64,000 nt of DNA, from NCBI RefSeq assembly GCF_024385605.1, contig NZ_JANFOJ010000001.1, forward strand, positions 248,001 to 312,000. The letters are read 5' to 3'. Shown here in pieces: positions 41,595 through 51,332 of the stretch; position 1 is the first letter of the stretch, and each line of letters starts with the position of its first letter. The notes beneath the pieces were generated by a model that did no database searches, was not told the origin of the DNA, and saw only the letters and a program-made list of their open reading frames with translations. Source of the DNA: Sporolactobacillus sp. STSJ-5. Lineage in GTDB: Bacteria > Bacillota > Bacilli > Bacillales > Sporolactobacillaceae. The translations under genes were made by a program, and so were the position numbers.

Positions 41595-42863
41595 TTATAA
41601 ATGATTGATTAATGCATCGGCAAACTGCGAGCACTTTACTTCAGTCGCATTTTCCATAAGCTGAGCAAAATCAAAGGTTACAATTCTGCTTGCAATCGTC
41701 TTTTCAATTGCACTGACAATTAATTCAGCCGGCTCATACCAGCCCAGATACTCAAACATCATGACCCCGGAGAGAATCACAGATGATGGATTGACTTTAT
41801 CCTGGCCCGCAAATGTCGGTGCAGTACCATGAGTCGCTTCAAATAAAGCCGTGCCTGTCTCATAATTAATATTCGCACCGGGGGCAATTCCGATACCGCC
41901 GACTTGTGCTGCAAGTGCATCAGAAATGTAGTCGCCATCCAAATTCATGGTCGCAACGACATCATATTCACTCGGATGCAGCAAGATCTGTTGCAGAAAA
42001 TTGTCAGCAATTGCATCTTTAATTAAAATACGTCCGCTGCTTAGTGCATCTCTCTGGGCTTTATCTGCTGCTTCTTTACCTTGTTCTGCAGAAATTGCTC
42101 CATATTGCTTCCACGTAAAGGTCTGTTCCGAAAATTCACGTTCCGCAAGCGCATAGCCCCAATTTTTGAACGCACCTTCCGTAAATTTCATGATATTTCC
42201 TTTATGGACAAGTGTTACACTCTTTCGTCCTTCTTTGATTGCATAGCGGATTGCCGCACGGACCAGACGCTCAGTTCCTTCTTTAGATACAGGCTTAACG
42301 CCGATTCCCGATGTCTTTGGGAAACGAATATTTGTTACATCCATTTCATTTTGGAGGAACTGGATGATCTTCTTTGCCTTAGGAGATTCAGATTCAAATT
42401 CAATTCCGGCATAAATGTCTTCTGTATTTTCTCGAAAAATTACCATGTCAACACGTTCCGGATGCTTTACTGGTGAAGGAACACCTTCAAAGTGACGTAC
42501 CGGACGCAGACAGGTGAATAGATCAAGCTGCTGGCGCAATGTGACGTTTAGTGAGCGAATGCCGCCGCCTACTGGTGTTGTAAGTGGGCCTTTAATCGCA
42601 ACGACATACTTTTTCATTGCGTCAACTGTTTCCTGAGGAAGCCATTCGCCTGTTTGATCGAACGCTTTCTGACCGGCCAGCACTTCCTTCCAAATTATTT
42701 TTCGATCGCCTTGATAAGCCTTTTCTACAGCAGCGTTAAAAACGCGCGATGCCGCCGCCCAGATTTCCGGGCCAATACCGTCACCTTCCACATAAGGAAT
42801 AAGCGGATTATTTGGTACGTTCAATATGCCGTTTTGTACGAAAATTTGTTGTTCATGTGTCAC
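41595..42863 (-). CDS. icd: NADP-dependent isocitrate dehydrogenase
   Basis: 422 aa from a GTG at 42863 seven bases after GGAGGT; the ATG at 42878 overlaps that site. Converts isocitrate to 2-oxoglutarate. Phosphorylatable-loop and substrate residues ([26 protein letters not shown], about 100-125), metal/NADP region ([26 protein letters not shown]) and ATHGTAP are all present; length equals B. subtilis Icd. It follows citZ but no mdh gene follows, unlike citZ-icd-mdh in B. subtilis, which suggests use for glutamate synthesis rather than a full cycle. Confidence 0.97.
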   Translation of the reverse strand: MTHEQQIFVQNGILNVPNNPLIPYVEGDGIGPEIWAAASRVFNAAVEKAYQGDRKIIWKEVLAGQKAFDQTGEWLPQETVDAMKKYVVAIKGPLTTPVGGGIRSLNVTLRQQLDLFTCLRPVRHFEGVPSPVKHPERVDMVIFRENTEDIYAGIEFESESPKAKKIIQFLQNEMDVTNIRFPKTSGIGVKPVSKEGTERLVRAAIRYAIKEGRKSVTLVHKGNIMKFTEGAFKNWGYALAEREFSEQTFTWKQYGAISAEQGKEAADKAQRDALSSGRILIKDAIADNFLQQILLHPSEYDVVATMNLDGDYISDALAAQVGGIGIAPGANINYETGTALFEATHGTAPTFAGQDKVNPSSVILSGVMMFEYLGWYEPAELIVSAIEKTIASRIVTFDFAQLMENATEVKCSQFADALINHL

Positions 42864-42950
42864 AGTATGTACCTCCATACATTTTTGTCATTGTCTGTTA
42901 AAGCCACATTTTCTTCTAGACTTTATGAGTTCTCCATCATCAACACCTAT

Positions 42951-44060
42951 TTAGCGCTGATCAATCGGCACAACTTTTCTTAGATGCTCACCATTATATT
43001 CGGCACGCGGTCGGATGAGCCGGTTGTCATTGTATTGTTCCATAATGTGCGCCGCCCACCCGGATGTTCTGCTAATCGCAAAGACCGGTGTAAACAAGTC
43101 GTGATCAATACCCAAGTCATGGTAGAGGGTCGCTGAATAAAAGTCGGTATTCGGTAGTAACCCTTTTTTCTCTTTGATTAGATTCTCAATTTTAACCGAC
43201 ATATCATATAGCCGCGAGTCTCCTTTAAGATCACTCACTTTTTTCGCCATTGTTTTCAATATTTTGGCACGAGGATCGCCGTTTTTATAAACACGGTGAC
43301 CGAACCCCATTATTTTTTTCTTATTTTGAAGTGCATTCGAAATGTAATCATTTACCCACTCAATGGAACCGATTTTCTCCAACATATGCATAACCTGTTC
43401 ATTCGCACCACCATGAAGCGGTCCCTTCAAGGCACCAATCGCCGATGTAATTCCAGAGTACATATCTGATAGTGTCGCCACACATACACGTGCCGTAAAC
43501 GTTGAGGCATTCAGTTCATGATCGGCATGAAGAATCAGCGCTTTATCGAACATCTTCGCCTCAGTCTCAGATGGCACTTGGTCTTTAAGCATATAGAGAA
43601 AGTTGGCTGCGAACCCCAATGACTTATTTGGAGCTATAGGATCGAGTCCTTTCCTGATTCTGGAAAATCCGGCAACAAGTGTCGCAATTTTCGCCTGAAT
43701 GCGTAGTGCTTTATTCTTATTCGATTGCTGATCCATCAACTCAGCATCAGGATCATACATGGCCAAATTCGAAACTGCAGTTCTTAAGACGGCCATAGGG
43801 TGTACATGGTCAAACGGATACATCTTCATGATCGTAAACAAGTCATCTGGCACCGCTGCATTCTCTGCAAGGGCTAATTTGAATTGACTGAGCTGTTCAG
43901 CAGTAGGGAGTTCGCCATTCCAAAGCATATAAACGACTTCTTCAAAAGTAGACAATTCAGCTAAATCCTGAATACTGTACCCTCGATACATGAGCACATC
44001 ATCTTTAATTGAACTAATTGCTGAAGTTGTTGCAACAATACCTTCCAAACCTCTTGTCAT
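42951..44060 (-). CDS. citZ: Citrate synthase
   Basis: 369 aa from the ATG at 44060 (MTRGLEGIVATTSAISS); TTG and GTG codons just before it are equally near AGGAGGGG, so the start may lie two codons upstream. The frame is open to 44159 but that part is not family-like. Catalytic histidines in LHADHELNAST and GHRVYKNGDPRA, and Asp in FYSATLYHDLGIDHDLFTP. Condenses acetyl-CoA and oxaloacetate. Upstream of icd; a 370-base gap separates it from the divergent ytvI. Confidence 0.96.
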   Translation of the reverse strand: MTRGLEGIVATTSAISSIKDDVLMYRGYSIQDLAELSTFEEVVYMLWNGELPTAEQLSQFKLALAENAAVPDDLFTIMKMYPFDHVHPMAVLRTAVSNLAMYDPDAELMDQQSNKNKALRIQAKIATLVAGFSRIRKGLDPIAPNKSLGFAANFLYMLKDQVPSETEAKMFDKALILHADHELNASTFTARVCVATLSDMYSGITSAIGALKGPLHGGANEQVMHMLEKIGSIEWVNDYISNALQNKKKIMGFGHRVYKNGDPRAKILKTMAKKVSDLKGDSRLYDMSVKIENLIKEKKGLLPNTDFYSATLYHDLGIDHDLFTPVFAISRTSGWAAHIMEQYNDNRLIRPRAEYNGEHLRKVVPIDQR

Positions 44061-44429
44061 CACCAAATTAATCCCCTCCTTGAATGTAGCACCTAGCTCT
44101 CGGAATGCGAACAATGAATCTATTGTTGCTTCCTTTATTTGATAAATATCTAGAGTCAAAAAATCAGCACTTCATTGCAACCTATTATTTAATAGTAGTA
44201 CAGTTTTCTGAACTCTTCATGAACAGATGCAAAAATAATGATGAAAAATATGATTTTTCAATTAAATATCACTGAATGTTATGGTTCTTATGCAAAATTG
44301 TTATCTTGATTATATCTGCTTAAGCAGACTTTGTGAACAATAACCACGATAAATCTTTACGCACACCTTTTTTCAAGTGTATATTAGCCGCTTGTCCGCA
44401 TATGTATAAAATTGAGGTGGGGATGAGAC
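44061..44429. other. Divergent intergenic region between citZ and ytvI
   Basis: AT-rich, 369 bases. It must hold the citZ and ytvI promoters, but I see no pair with a good -35, -10 and spacing. ATAA/TTAT half-sites (for example near 44280-44305) could be CcpC-type sites; this is weak. The ytvI ribosome site GAGGTGGGG is at the right end. Confidence 0.3.
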
Positions 44430-45569
44430 ATGAACTCTCGGGAATCACAACCGTTCATAGCCGGTCTATTCATAATTTTACGTACCCTTGTTGTCGCAGC
44501 CGCAACCGCAGTAACTGTCGCGGTCTTGATGCTCGCCTTCCGCTATGCATTGCCCTTTCTCATCGCATGTGCGCTTGCATTCTTAATCAATCCTATAGTG
44601 GTATTCATCGAAAAAAAAACGGGGCTGCCCAGGGGAGCAGCCTCATTTGTTGTTCTTTTTCTCTTCTTTTCGCTATCTATTGGTGTCCTATTGTTTTTTG
44701 CAATTGCTCTGATCAAAGGCGTATCTTCATTTTCTCGTTCAGTCCCAAATGAAATTCAAGTGCTCATCGGAGATATGCAGACATTTTTTTTCTCTAATCT
44801 GCTTCCCTCATGGGAACAGGCGCTGCATATTTTTTCTGGACTACCAAGCGTGCAGCAAAAAGCGATACAGCTTAATGTAGAGAGTATGGCGGGAACACTT
44901 GTCGAGATGCTTAATGATCTTGCAGGACAATTACTCGCGAATCTGACACAATTTGTTGCGACGATTCCAGATACAATCATTTCTGCTGTTTTTATCTTTC
45001 TCGCTTCATTTTTCTTATCAAAGGATTCTGAACGGATCAAGGTACGTTTCCATGCATTCAGTGCTCATTCTTCAATTGGAAGGCCTATTGACAAAGTTTT
45101 GACTGAGTTAAAAAAAACATGCATTGGTTTTGTACGAGCCCAATTTTTACTCGTGTTCATGACCGTTGTTATTGTCTATGCGGGACTTCTTATTCTAAGA
45201 GTACCTCACCCACTGACCATTGCGTTAATCACCGGCATCGTCGATCTCATTCCCTATCTAGGAACCGGCGCAGTCTTTATCCCATGGATTCTTTATCAGT
45301 TTTTCATGCACCATTACTTTTTCACGATCAGCCTGACTAGTCTTTACATTGCCGCCATCATTCAGAGACAACTCGTGGAACCCAAAATATTGTCAGTGAA
45401 CATCGGTATCGATCCGCTTGCTTCACTCGTTTCTATTTACTTCGGCTTTCGTTGGGTCGGTATTGCCGGCATTATTATTGGACCGCTTGTCCTCGTCGTG
45501 ATTAAAACATTATATTATGCCGGTACCTGGCAGGCAATATGGAGATACATTCTTGGCAAGAAAGCATGA
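44430..45569 (+). CDS. ytvI: Sporulation integral membrane protein YtvI (AI-2E transporter family)
   Basis: 379 aa with about eight membrane segments: two near 20-70, one near 75-100, a large amphipathic middle (about 105-190), and four to five in the C-terminal half. The signatures GIVDLIPYLGTGAVFIPW and VEPKILSVNIGIDPLASLVSIYFGFRWVGIAGIIIGP belong to the AI-2E/PerM exporter family; YtvI is the sporulation-linked Bacillus branch next to citZ. Substrate unknown. It is the only plus-strand gene between 25 and 58 kb. Confidence 0.88.
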   Translation: MNSRESQPFIAGLFIILRTLVVAAATAVTVAVLMLAFRYALPFLIACALAFLINPIVVFIEKKTGLPRGAASFVVLFLFFSLSIGVLLFFAIALIKGVSSFSRSVPNEIQVLIGDMQTFFFSNLLPSWEQALHIFSGLPSVQQKAIQLNVESMAGTLVEMLNDLAGQLLANLTQFVATIPDTIISAVFIFLASFFLSKDSERIKVRFHAFSAHSSIGRPIDKVLTELKKTCIGFVRAQFLLVFMTVVIVYAGLLILRVPHPLTIALITGIVDLIPYLGTGAVFIPWILYQFFMHHYFFTISLTSLYIAAIIQRQLVEPKILSVNIGIDPLASLVSIYFGFRWVGIAGIIIGPLVLVVIKTLYYAGTWQAIWRYILGKKA

Positions 45570-45574
45570 GTAAA

Positions 45575-45976
45575 TTATCGTTTTCTAAATGAGATGAACG
45601 TAATGCCCCCCTGATTGATCCGTTCGCGAATCCATCTTTTTAAACGCTTGATCAATAGGATTCTAAATGCAGGAATCAGGAGTAAAAGACCTGTGACATC
45701 ACTAATGAGACCTGGCGCGCACAACAGTATACCGCCGAAGAGCAGGCAAGCACCATCCAGCAGCGGTTCATTGGGCATCCGTCTCTGATTTATATCATCG
45801 CTGATCTTCTGCAAAATGATAAAACCTTGTCTTCTTACAGTCCAGACACCAAGCATAATGGACAATATAAGAATCATAATTAAGTTGAATCCGCCGATCA
45901 GCTGTCCGACATAAATTAGCACGCATACCTCAGCAAGTGCATAAAGCATTAAGACAAGCAGTATTTTTTTCAGCAC
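45575..45976 (-). CDS. fxsA: FxsA-like membrane protein
   Basis: 133 aa from a GTG at 45976, eight bases after GGAG; earlier in-frame codons overlap the thioesterase gene. Three or four membrane segments; FGGILLCAPGLISDVTGLLLLIP and LGVWTVRRQG are typical of FxsA/YtzA, a membrane protein of unclear function (in E. coli it relieves phage T7 exclusion by F). It ends five bases from the convergent ytvI. Conserved in this position in Bacillus. Confidence 0.88.
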   Translation of the reverse strand: MLKKILLVLMLYALAEVCVLIYVGQLIGGFNLIMILILSIMLGVWTVRRQGFIILQKISDDINQRRMPNEPLLDGACLLFGGILLCAPGLISDVTGLLLLIPAFRILLIKRLKRWIRERINQGGITFISFRKR

Positions 45977-45995
45977 CAACAAGACTCCTTTAGTT

Positions 45996-46418
45996 TTATG
46001 CTTGCTTTGAAGCTTTGACAATTAACGCATGAAGATCCGGATTTTTTCGTCGTATCGAAACGGGACGCAGAGATAGATCTGTCCAGCAGTGGGAACTCGA
46101 TCCGTCAACGAGCAATTTTCGGTCTTTTTCTCTGTAGATTTTATAATCAAACGTTAATTTAATACTGTCGTAAGCGCCAATTGTTGTTTCGACAAGGAGT
46201 GTATCGTCATATTGAGCCGGCTTATGATAGTGTACCTCAACGCCAAGAACCGGCATCATAAAGCCCTTTTCCTCAATTTCTCGATACGAAATGCCTAACT
46301 GCTGAATAAAATCTGTTCGTGCAATTTCAAAATAATTCACATATTGACTGTGATGAACAATACCCATTTTGTCCGTTTCGTTATACCGAACGACGATTTT
46401 TGTCTCATTTCCGTTCAT
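45996..46418 (-). CDS. Acyl-CoA thioesterase, 4HBT/YbgC type
   Basis: 140 aa hot-dog protein. The signature RYNETDKMGIVHHSQYVNYFEIARTDF (about 11-37) carries the 4-hydroxybenzoyl-CoA thioesterase active-site Asp (D16). It hydrolyses acyl-CoA thioesters; the substrate cannot be told. Directly upstream of fxsA and downstream of pyk; a structured repeat (46464-46521) lies just before its start. Confidence 0.88.
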   Translation of the reverse strand: MNGNETKIVVRYNETDKMGIVHHSQYVNYFEIARTDFIQQLGISYREIEEKGFMMPVLGVEVHYHKPAQYDDTLLVETTIGAYDSIKLTFDYKIYREKDRKLLVDGSSSHCWTDLSLRPVSIRRKNPDLHALIVKASKQA

Positions 46419-46463
46419 AATAAAAACACTCCTGTTTCAAAATTTGCTTTACCCTCATAACTT

Positions 46464-46521
46464 CCGCAGGATGCGGTGGCTTTCGCTTTGCTCACAGAAG
46501 TGAGCCGCTGTTAATCAAAGC
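46464..46521. repeat. Two-hairpin structured repeat, copy C (before the thioesterase gene)
   Basis: 58 bases with the layout of the two copies in the pheS leader: CCGCA-GGA-TGCGG, a short spacer, then outer stem GCTTT/AAAGC enclosing GCTCAC-AGAA-GTGAGC. It has the same orientation relative to the downstream gene as copies A and B, lying 46 bases before the ATG. Confidence 0.65.
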
Positions 46522-46581
46522 ACTTTTTTCCTGGGCCGCTTACACTTAAATCTTTATGCTTTCTTAGTTTTGTAAAAAATT

Positions 46582-46611
46582 TAAGAGAAGGCACATAAAT
46601 GTGCCTTCTCT
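46582..46611 (-). terminator. Terminator after pyk
   Basis: AAGAGAAGGCACAT and ATGTGCCTTCTCTT form a 14-bp stem; TTAAATTTTTT follows on the minus strand. Confidence 0.85.
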
Positions 46612-46689
46612 TATCATAAATGATTGGTGGTACGAATAAAAATGAAACGTTGCTGGGTTTGATCATTGACCGTCCCCATAGCCATTAAA

Positions 46690-48132
46690 TTATGCTTGTG
46701 TCAGATTTTCTCCAACAGTGTGCACACGCATAACGTTTGTTTTGCCTGATGCTGCAACTGGAAGTCCTGCAGTGATGACAACAAGATCGCCGTCTTTTAC
46801 AAGATCAGTTTTCTTGCCGCTGTCAACAGCAATTTCAAACATTTGATCGGTCGTTTTTGCAATTTCGCTCAATACTGGAGTTACGCCCCAAGCAAGGCAC
46901 ATTTTGTGAGCAACACGTTCAGAGCTTGTTACCGCAATAACTGGAGCTTTTGGACGGTAGTGAGAAACAACACGTGCAGTATAGCCGCTCACCGTTGCTG
47001 TAATAATTGCGCCAACATTAAGGTTCAGTGCCGTATGAGCAACTGCTTCACCAATTGCAGCGGTGACAGTCGGTTCGCTTGAATCACTCAATTTCTTGAG
47101 AATGCTCTTATAGTCTAAAGCAGATTCAGCCTTCAACGCAATGTTATTCATCGTTGTAACGGCTTCTACCGGCCATTTACCGGATGCAGACTCACCAGAA
47201 AGCATGATTGCATCTGTTCCGTCAAAAATTGCGTTTGCAACGTCGCTGGCTTCAGCGCGTGTACAACGCGGGTTGCGGATCATAGAATCAAGCATCTGTG
47301 TTGCAGTGATAACCGTCTTACCGACTTTGTTGCACATTTTAATGAGTCGTTTTTGAACGAGCGGAACATCTTCCGGCGGAATTTCAACGCCAAGGTCGCC
47401 ACGTGCGATCATGAGGCCGTCAGACACTTCAAGAATTTCTTCAATATTGTCGACTGCTTCTTGGCTTTCGATTTTAGGGAAGATGTGCACGTCATCAGCA
47501 CCGTGTTCTTTACACAGATTACGGATGTCATTAACATCTGAAGCATGCCGAACAAATGAAGCTGCAATGAAATCGATACCTTCGCCGATGCCAAAGACAA
47601 TATCGTCTGCATCTTTTTCAGTCATACCAGGAAGGTTGATGCTGACATTAGGTACGATGATACCTTTTTTGCTCTTCAAAACACCTGTGTTTAAAATCTT
47701 GTTATGAATAAGTCCGGCTTCTTTATCGATACCTGTAACTTCGAGTTCAACCAAGCCGTCATCAATCAAAATTTTAGAACCTACATTAACATCATCGATC
47801 AATTCTGCATAAGTAATGGAGAATTTGTCGGCAGTTCCGGCAACTTCGGTCGTTGAAATATCAACGGATTTGCCTTCTTCAAGAAGAACTTCCTTAGTAG
47901 CCATATCATGAGTTCTGATTTCAGGACCCTTTGTATCAAGCAGAATACCGATCGTCTTACCAGTAATCTGCATTGCCTTTCTAAGGTTAAGTACTTTTTG
48001 ATGGTGTTCTTCATGATCACCGTGTGAAAAATTGAAACGCGCAACGTTCATGCCGGCGTTGATCATCTTTACAAGTGTTTCAACCGTATCGCTTGATGGT
48101 CCCAGTGTACAAACAATCTTTGTCTTTTTCAT
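46690..48132 (-). CDS. pyk: Pyruvate kinase, short form
   Basis: 480 aa. TIM-barrel with [11 protein letters not shown] at the start, catalytic [12 protein letters not shown] and [13 protein letters not shown] (about 243-255), [22 protein letters not shown], and a full allosteric C domain ([17 protein letters not shown]…). Makes pyruvate and ATP from PEP. B. subtilis and Geobacillus Pyk are about 585 aa, with an extra PEP-utiliser-like domain; that extension is absent here and the protein ends at a clean stop well before the terminator. Operon with pfkA, 22 bases apart. Confidence 0.96.
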   Translation of the reverse strand: MKKTKIVCTLGPSSDTVETLVKMINAGMNVARFNFSHGDHEEHHQKVLNLRKAMQITGKTIGILLDTKGPEIRTHDMATKEVLLEEGKSVDISTTEVAGTADKFSITYAELIDDVNVGSKILIDDGLVELEVTGIDKEAGLIHNKILNTGVLKSKKGIIVPNVSINLPGMTEKDADDIVFGIGEGIDFIAASFVRHASDVNDIRNLCKEHGADDVHIFPKIESQEAVDNIEEILEVSDGLMIARGDLGVEIPPEDVPLVQKRLIKMCNKVGKTVITATQMLDSMIRNPRCTRAEASDVANAIFDGTDAIMLSGESASGKWPVEAVTTMNNIALKAESALDYKSILKKLSDSSEPTVTAAIGEAVAHTALNLNVGAIITATVSGYTARVVSHYRPKAPVIAVTSSERVAHKMCLAWGVTPVLSEIAKTTDQMFEIAVDSGKKTDLVKDGDLVVITAGLPVAASGKTNVMRVHTVGENLTQA

Positions 48133-48153
48133 TAATTAATTCCCTCCAACAAT

Positions 48154-49131
<978 letters not shown>

Positions 49132-49143
49132 TTAGTGTCAATG

Positions 49144-50151
49144 CTATTGCCTATCTGATGAATAAGAAAAAATTGAATGATTGGTTTGATTTTCCTGGAC
49201 TGTCTCATAATTGCCGATTGCCCGGTACTTGGCTAAGCGCTGGTTGCGAATCTGGTCAGCGGTTAACTGGCTTAATTCCTCAAAGGACTCAATAAGCGCT
49301 TGATCAATGAATGCTGCCTGCTTCTTCGGATCATGATGAGCACCGCCCAAAACCTCCGGAATCAGTTTATCAATAATACCAAGTTTTTTCAAATCGGATC
49401 CGGTAATTTTCATCGTTTTCGCTGCTTCTTCTGCTTTGCCCGCATCTTTCCACAATAATGCGGCAGCTCCTTCAGGCGATATGACCGAATACCAAGCATT
49501 CTCCAACATTAAAATTTGGTTGCCAACTCCGATTGCGAGAGCGCCGCCGCTTGCACCTTCGCCAATCACCACACTAATAACCGGAACTGAAAGTCCGGAC
49601 ATTTCAAAAAGATTTCGAGCGATAGCTTCGCTTTGTCCTCGTTCTTCGGCAGCTTTACCGGGAAAAGCACCTTTTGTGTCAATAAACGTAATAATCGGGC
49701 GGTGAAACTTGTCCGCTTGTTTCATCAGACGCAATGCTTTGCGGTAGCCCTCCGGATGCGGACTTCCAAAATTGCGCATAATGTTTTCTTTTGTATCTCG
49801 TCCGCGCTGCTCTCCGATCACCGTAACAGGACGCCCATGAAACTTTGCAATCCCGGAGACGATCGCAGAATCATCTCCATATAGGCGGTCACCATGACAT
49901 TCAATGAAATCTGTGAATAAGAGCGGAATGTAATCTAACGTCGTCGGGCGATTAAGCTTTCTCGCGACGCGAACACGTTCCCAAGGGGTCATGCTGCCAT
50001 AAGTATCTTTTTCAAGATCCGCAAGGCGCTCCTGCAGATGATTCAGCTCGTCAGAAAGATCAATGCCTTTCTCATTCATGAACTTCTTTAATTCCGAAAT
50101 CTTTTCTTGGAGCTCAAGAATCGGTTTTTCAAAATCTAATTCCGGTCCCAT
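49144..50151 (-). CDS. accA: Acetyl-CoA carboxylase carboxyltransferase subunit alpha
   Basis: 335 aa. N-terminal helical part ([18 protein letters not shown]), then the crotonase-fold carboxyltransferase domain with [27 protein letters not shown] and [19 protein letters not shown]. With AccD it transfers CO2 from biotin to acetyl-CoA, giving malonyl-CoA. Its ATG overlaps the accD stop (TAATG), so the subunits are translationally coupled. Confidence 0.97.
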   Translation of the reverse strand: MGPELDFEKPILELQEKISELKKFMNEKGIDLSDELNHLQERLADLEKDTYGSMTPWERVRVARKLNRPTTLDYIPLLFTDFIECHGDRLYGDDSAIVSGIAKFHGRPVTVIGEQRGRDTKENIMRNFGSPHPEGYRKALRLMKQADKFHRPIITFIDTKGAFPGKAAEERGQSEAIARNLFEMSGLSVPVISVVIGEGASGGALAIGVGNQILMLENAWYSVISPEGAAALLWKDAGKAEEAAKTMKITGSDLKKLGIIDKLIPEVLGGAHHDPKKQAAFIDQALIESFEELSQLTADQIRNQRLAKYRAIGNYETVQENQTNHSIFSYSSDRQ

Positions 50152-51005
50152 TATTCGGCACCTCCTTCAGCGTGGATCGACAAGACCTGCCCAAGAACAG
50201 TTCTCAATTCGGAACGAGGGATGACTTGGTCAAGCTGCCCGTGTTTCAGCAAAAATTCCGCAGTTTGGAAGTCATCCGGCAGTTCCTCGCCAATCGTCTG
50301 TTCAATAATGCGTCGCCCGGCAAATCCAATTAAAGCACCGGGTTCAGCAAAATTGTAATCGCCAAGGGAAGCAAAGCTTGCCGAAACCCCACCGGTTGTC
50401 GGGTGGGTCATAATGGAAATATAAAGCCCGCCGTTCTCACTGAAAGCCTTCAATGCACCGCTTGTCTTAGCCATCTGCATTAGGCTGAGAACGCCTTCCT
50501 GCATGCGAGCGCCGCCTGATGCAGAAAAGATAATGACAGGAATACCATTCTTACCGGCATATTCAATCAAACGAGTAATTTTCTCACCGACGACCGATCC
50601 CATGCTCCCCATTCGAAATCCCTTGTCCATAATGGCAACAGCTGCCTCGAAACCTTCAATCGTACCTTTACCGGTCCAAACAGCCTCGTTCAGTCCGGTT
50701 TTCTTTCGATCAGACTCCAGCTTGTTCATATAATTTGGAAACTGGAGAGGATTCAATGACACCATCTTCTCATCGAACGCTACATATGAATCTTGGTCGA
50801 AGAGCATCTCTGCACGATCATGGGCACCTATTGGATAATGATACCCGCAAGATTGGCAAACAAACAAATGCTTGCTCAACTCTTTGACATACATGATCTT
50901 TTTACATTTTGGACATTTACGGACAATGCCCTCTGGAACATCCTGCCTTGCCTTTGCGGATGGGACTGTTGCATACTTTTTTTTCTTGGTAAAAAAGTCC
51001 TTCAT
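50151..51005 (-). CDS. accD: Acetyl-CoA carboxylase carboxyltransferase subunit beta
   Basis: 284 aa from the ATG at 51005 (GAGGGTG upstream). N-terminal zinc ribbon CPKC…CQSC (about 32-54), then the carboxyltransferase domain with [14 protein letters not shown] and [14 protein letters not shown]. Partner of AccA. First gene of accDA-pfkA-pyk as transcribed; dnaE lies upstream after a 330-base gap. Confidence 0.97.
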   Translation of the reverse strand: MKDFFTKKKKYATVPSAKARQDVPEGIVRKCPKCKKIMYVKELSKHLFVCQSCGYHYPIGAHDRAEMLFDQDSYVAFDEKMVSLNPLQFPNYMNKLESDRKKTGLNEAVWTGKGTIEGFEAAVAIMDKGFRMGSMGSVVGEKITRLIEYAGKNGIPVIIFSASGGARMQEGVLSLMQMAKTSGALKAFSENGGLYISIMTHPTTGGVSASFASLGDYNFAEPGALIGFAGRRIIEQTIGEELPDDFQTAEFLLKHGQLDQVIPRSELRTVLGQVLSIHAEGGAE

Positions 51006-51332
51006 CAAGTATATCACCCTCTTACTTTGTCAAAGCTGAAATTTCATCTTACAATACAACATGTCACTTTTTCTTCACGCATAATTCATGAAATCGTCGA
51101 TTACTTACAGAAAACGGATTGCGGAACAATGAAAAATGAAGATATAAGTAAATAAAAAAAATAAATAGTGACGTATTCCATGATCTTTCGGATATCCGTG
51201 AAAAAAATCCTAAACTTCATCATTATAACAAAGGTTCGGCAAAAAAATAAGCAACATGCAGAAGGAGCAGGCTCCTGACTGTATTTGAACATGACAGCAT
51301 GTATTTTTTCTTTCTTTCTCATCCATGATGAA
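51006..51332 (-). other. Intergenic region between dnaE and accD
   Basis: AT-rich, about 330 bases, presumably holding the accDA-pfkA-pyk promoter. A small hairpin AGGAGCCTGCTCCT near 51260-51275 on the minus strand could slow transcripts leaving dnaE, but there is no clear T-run. A 73-codon open frame here has no ribosome site and looks like chance. Confidence 0.3.

Noticed and set aside
51101-51322. 73-codon minus-strand frame between accD and dnaE
   Set aside because: No ribosome site, odd Phe/Cys-rich composition, AT-rich intergenic location.
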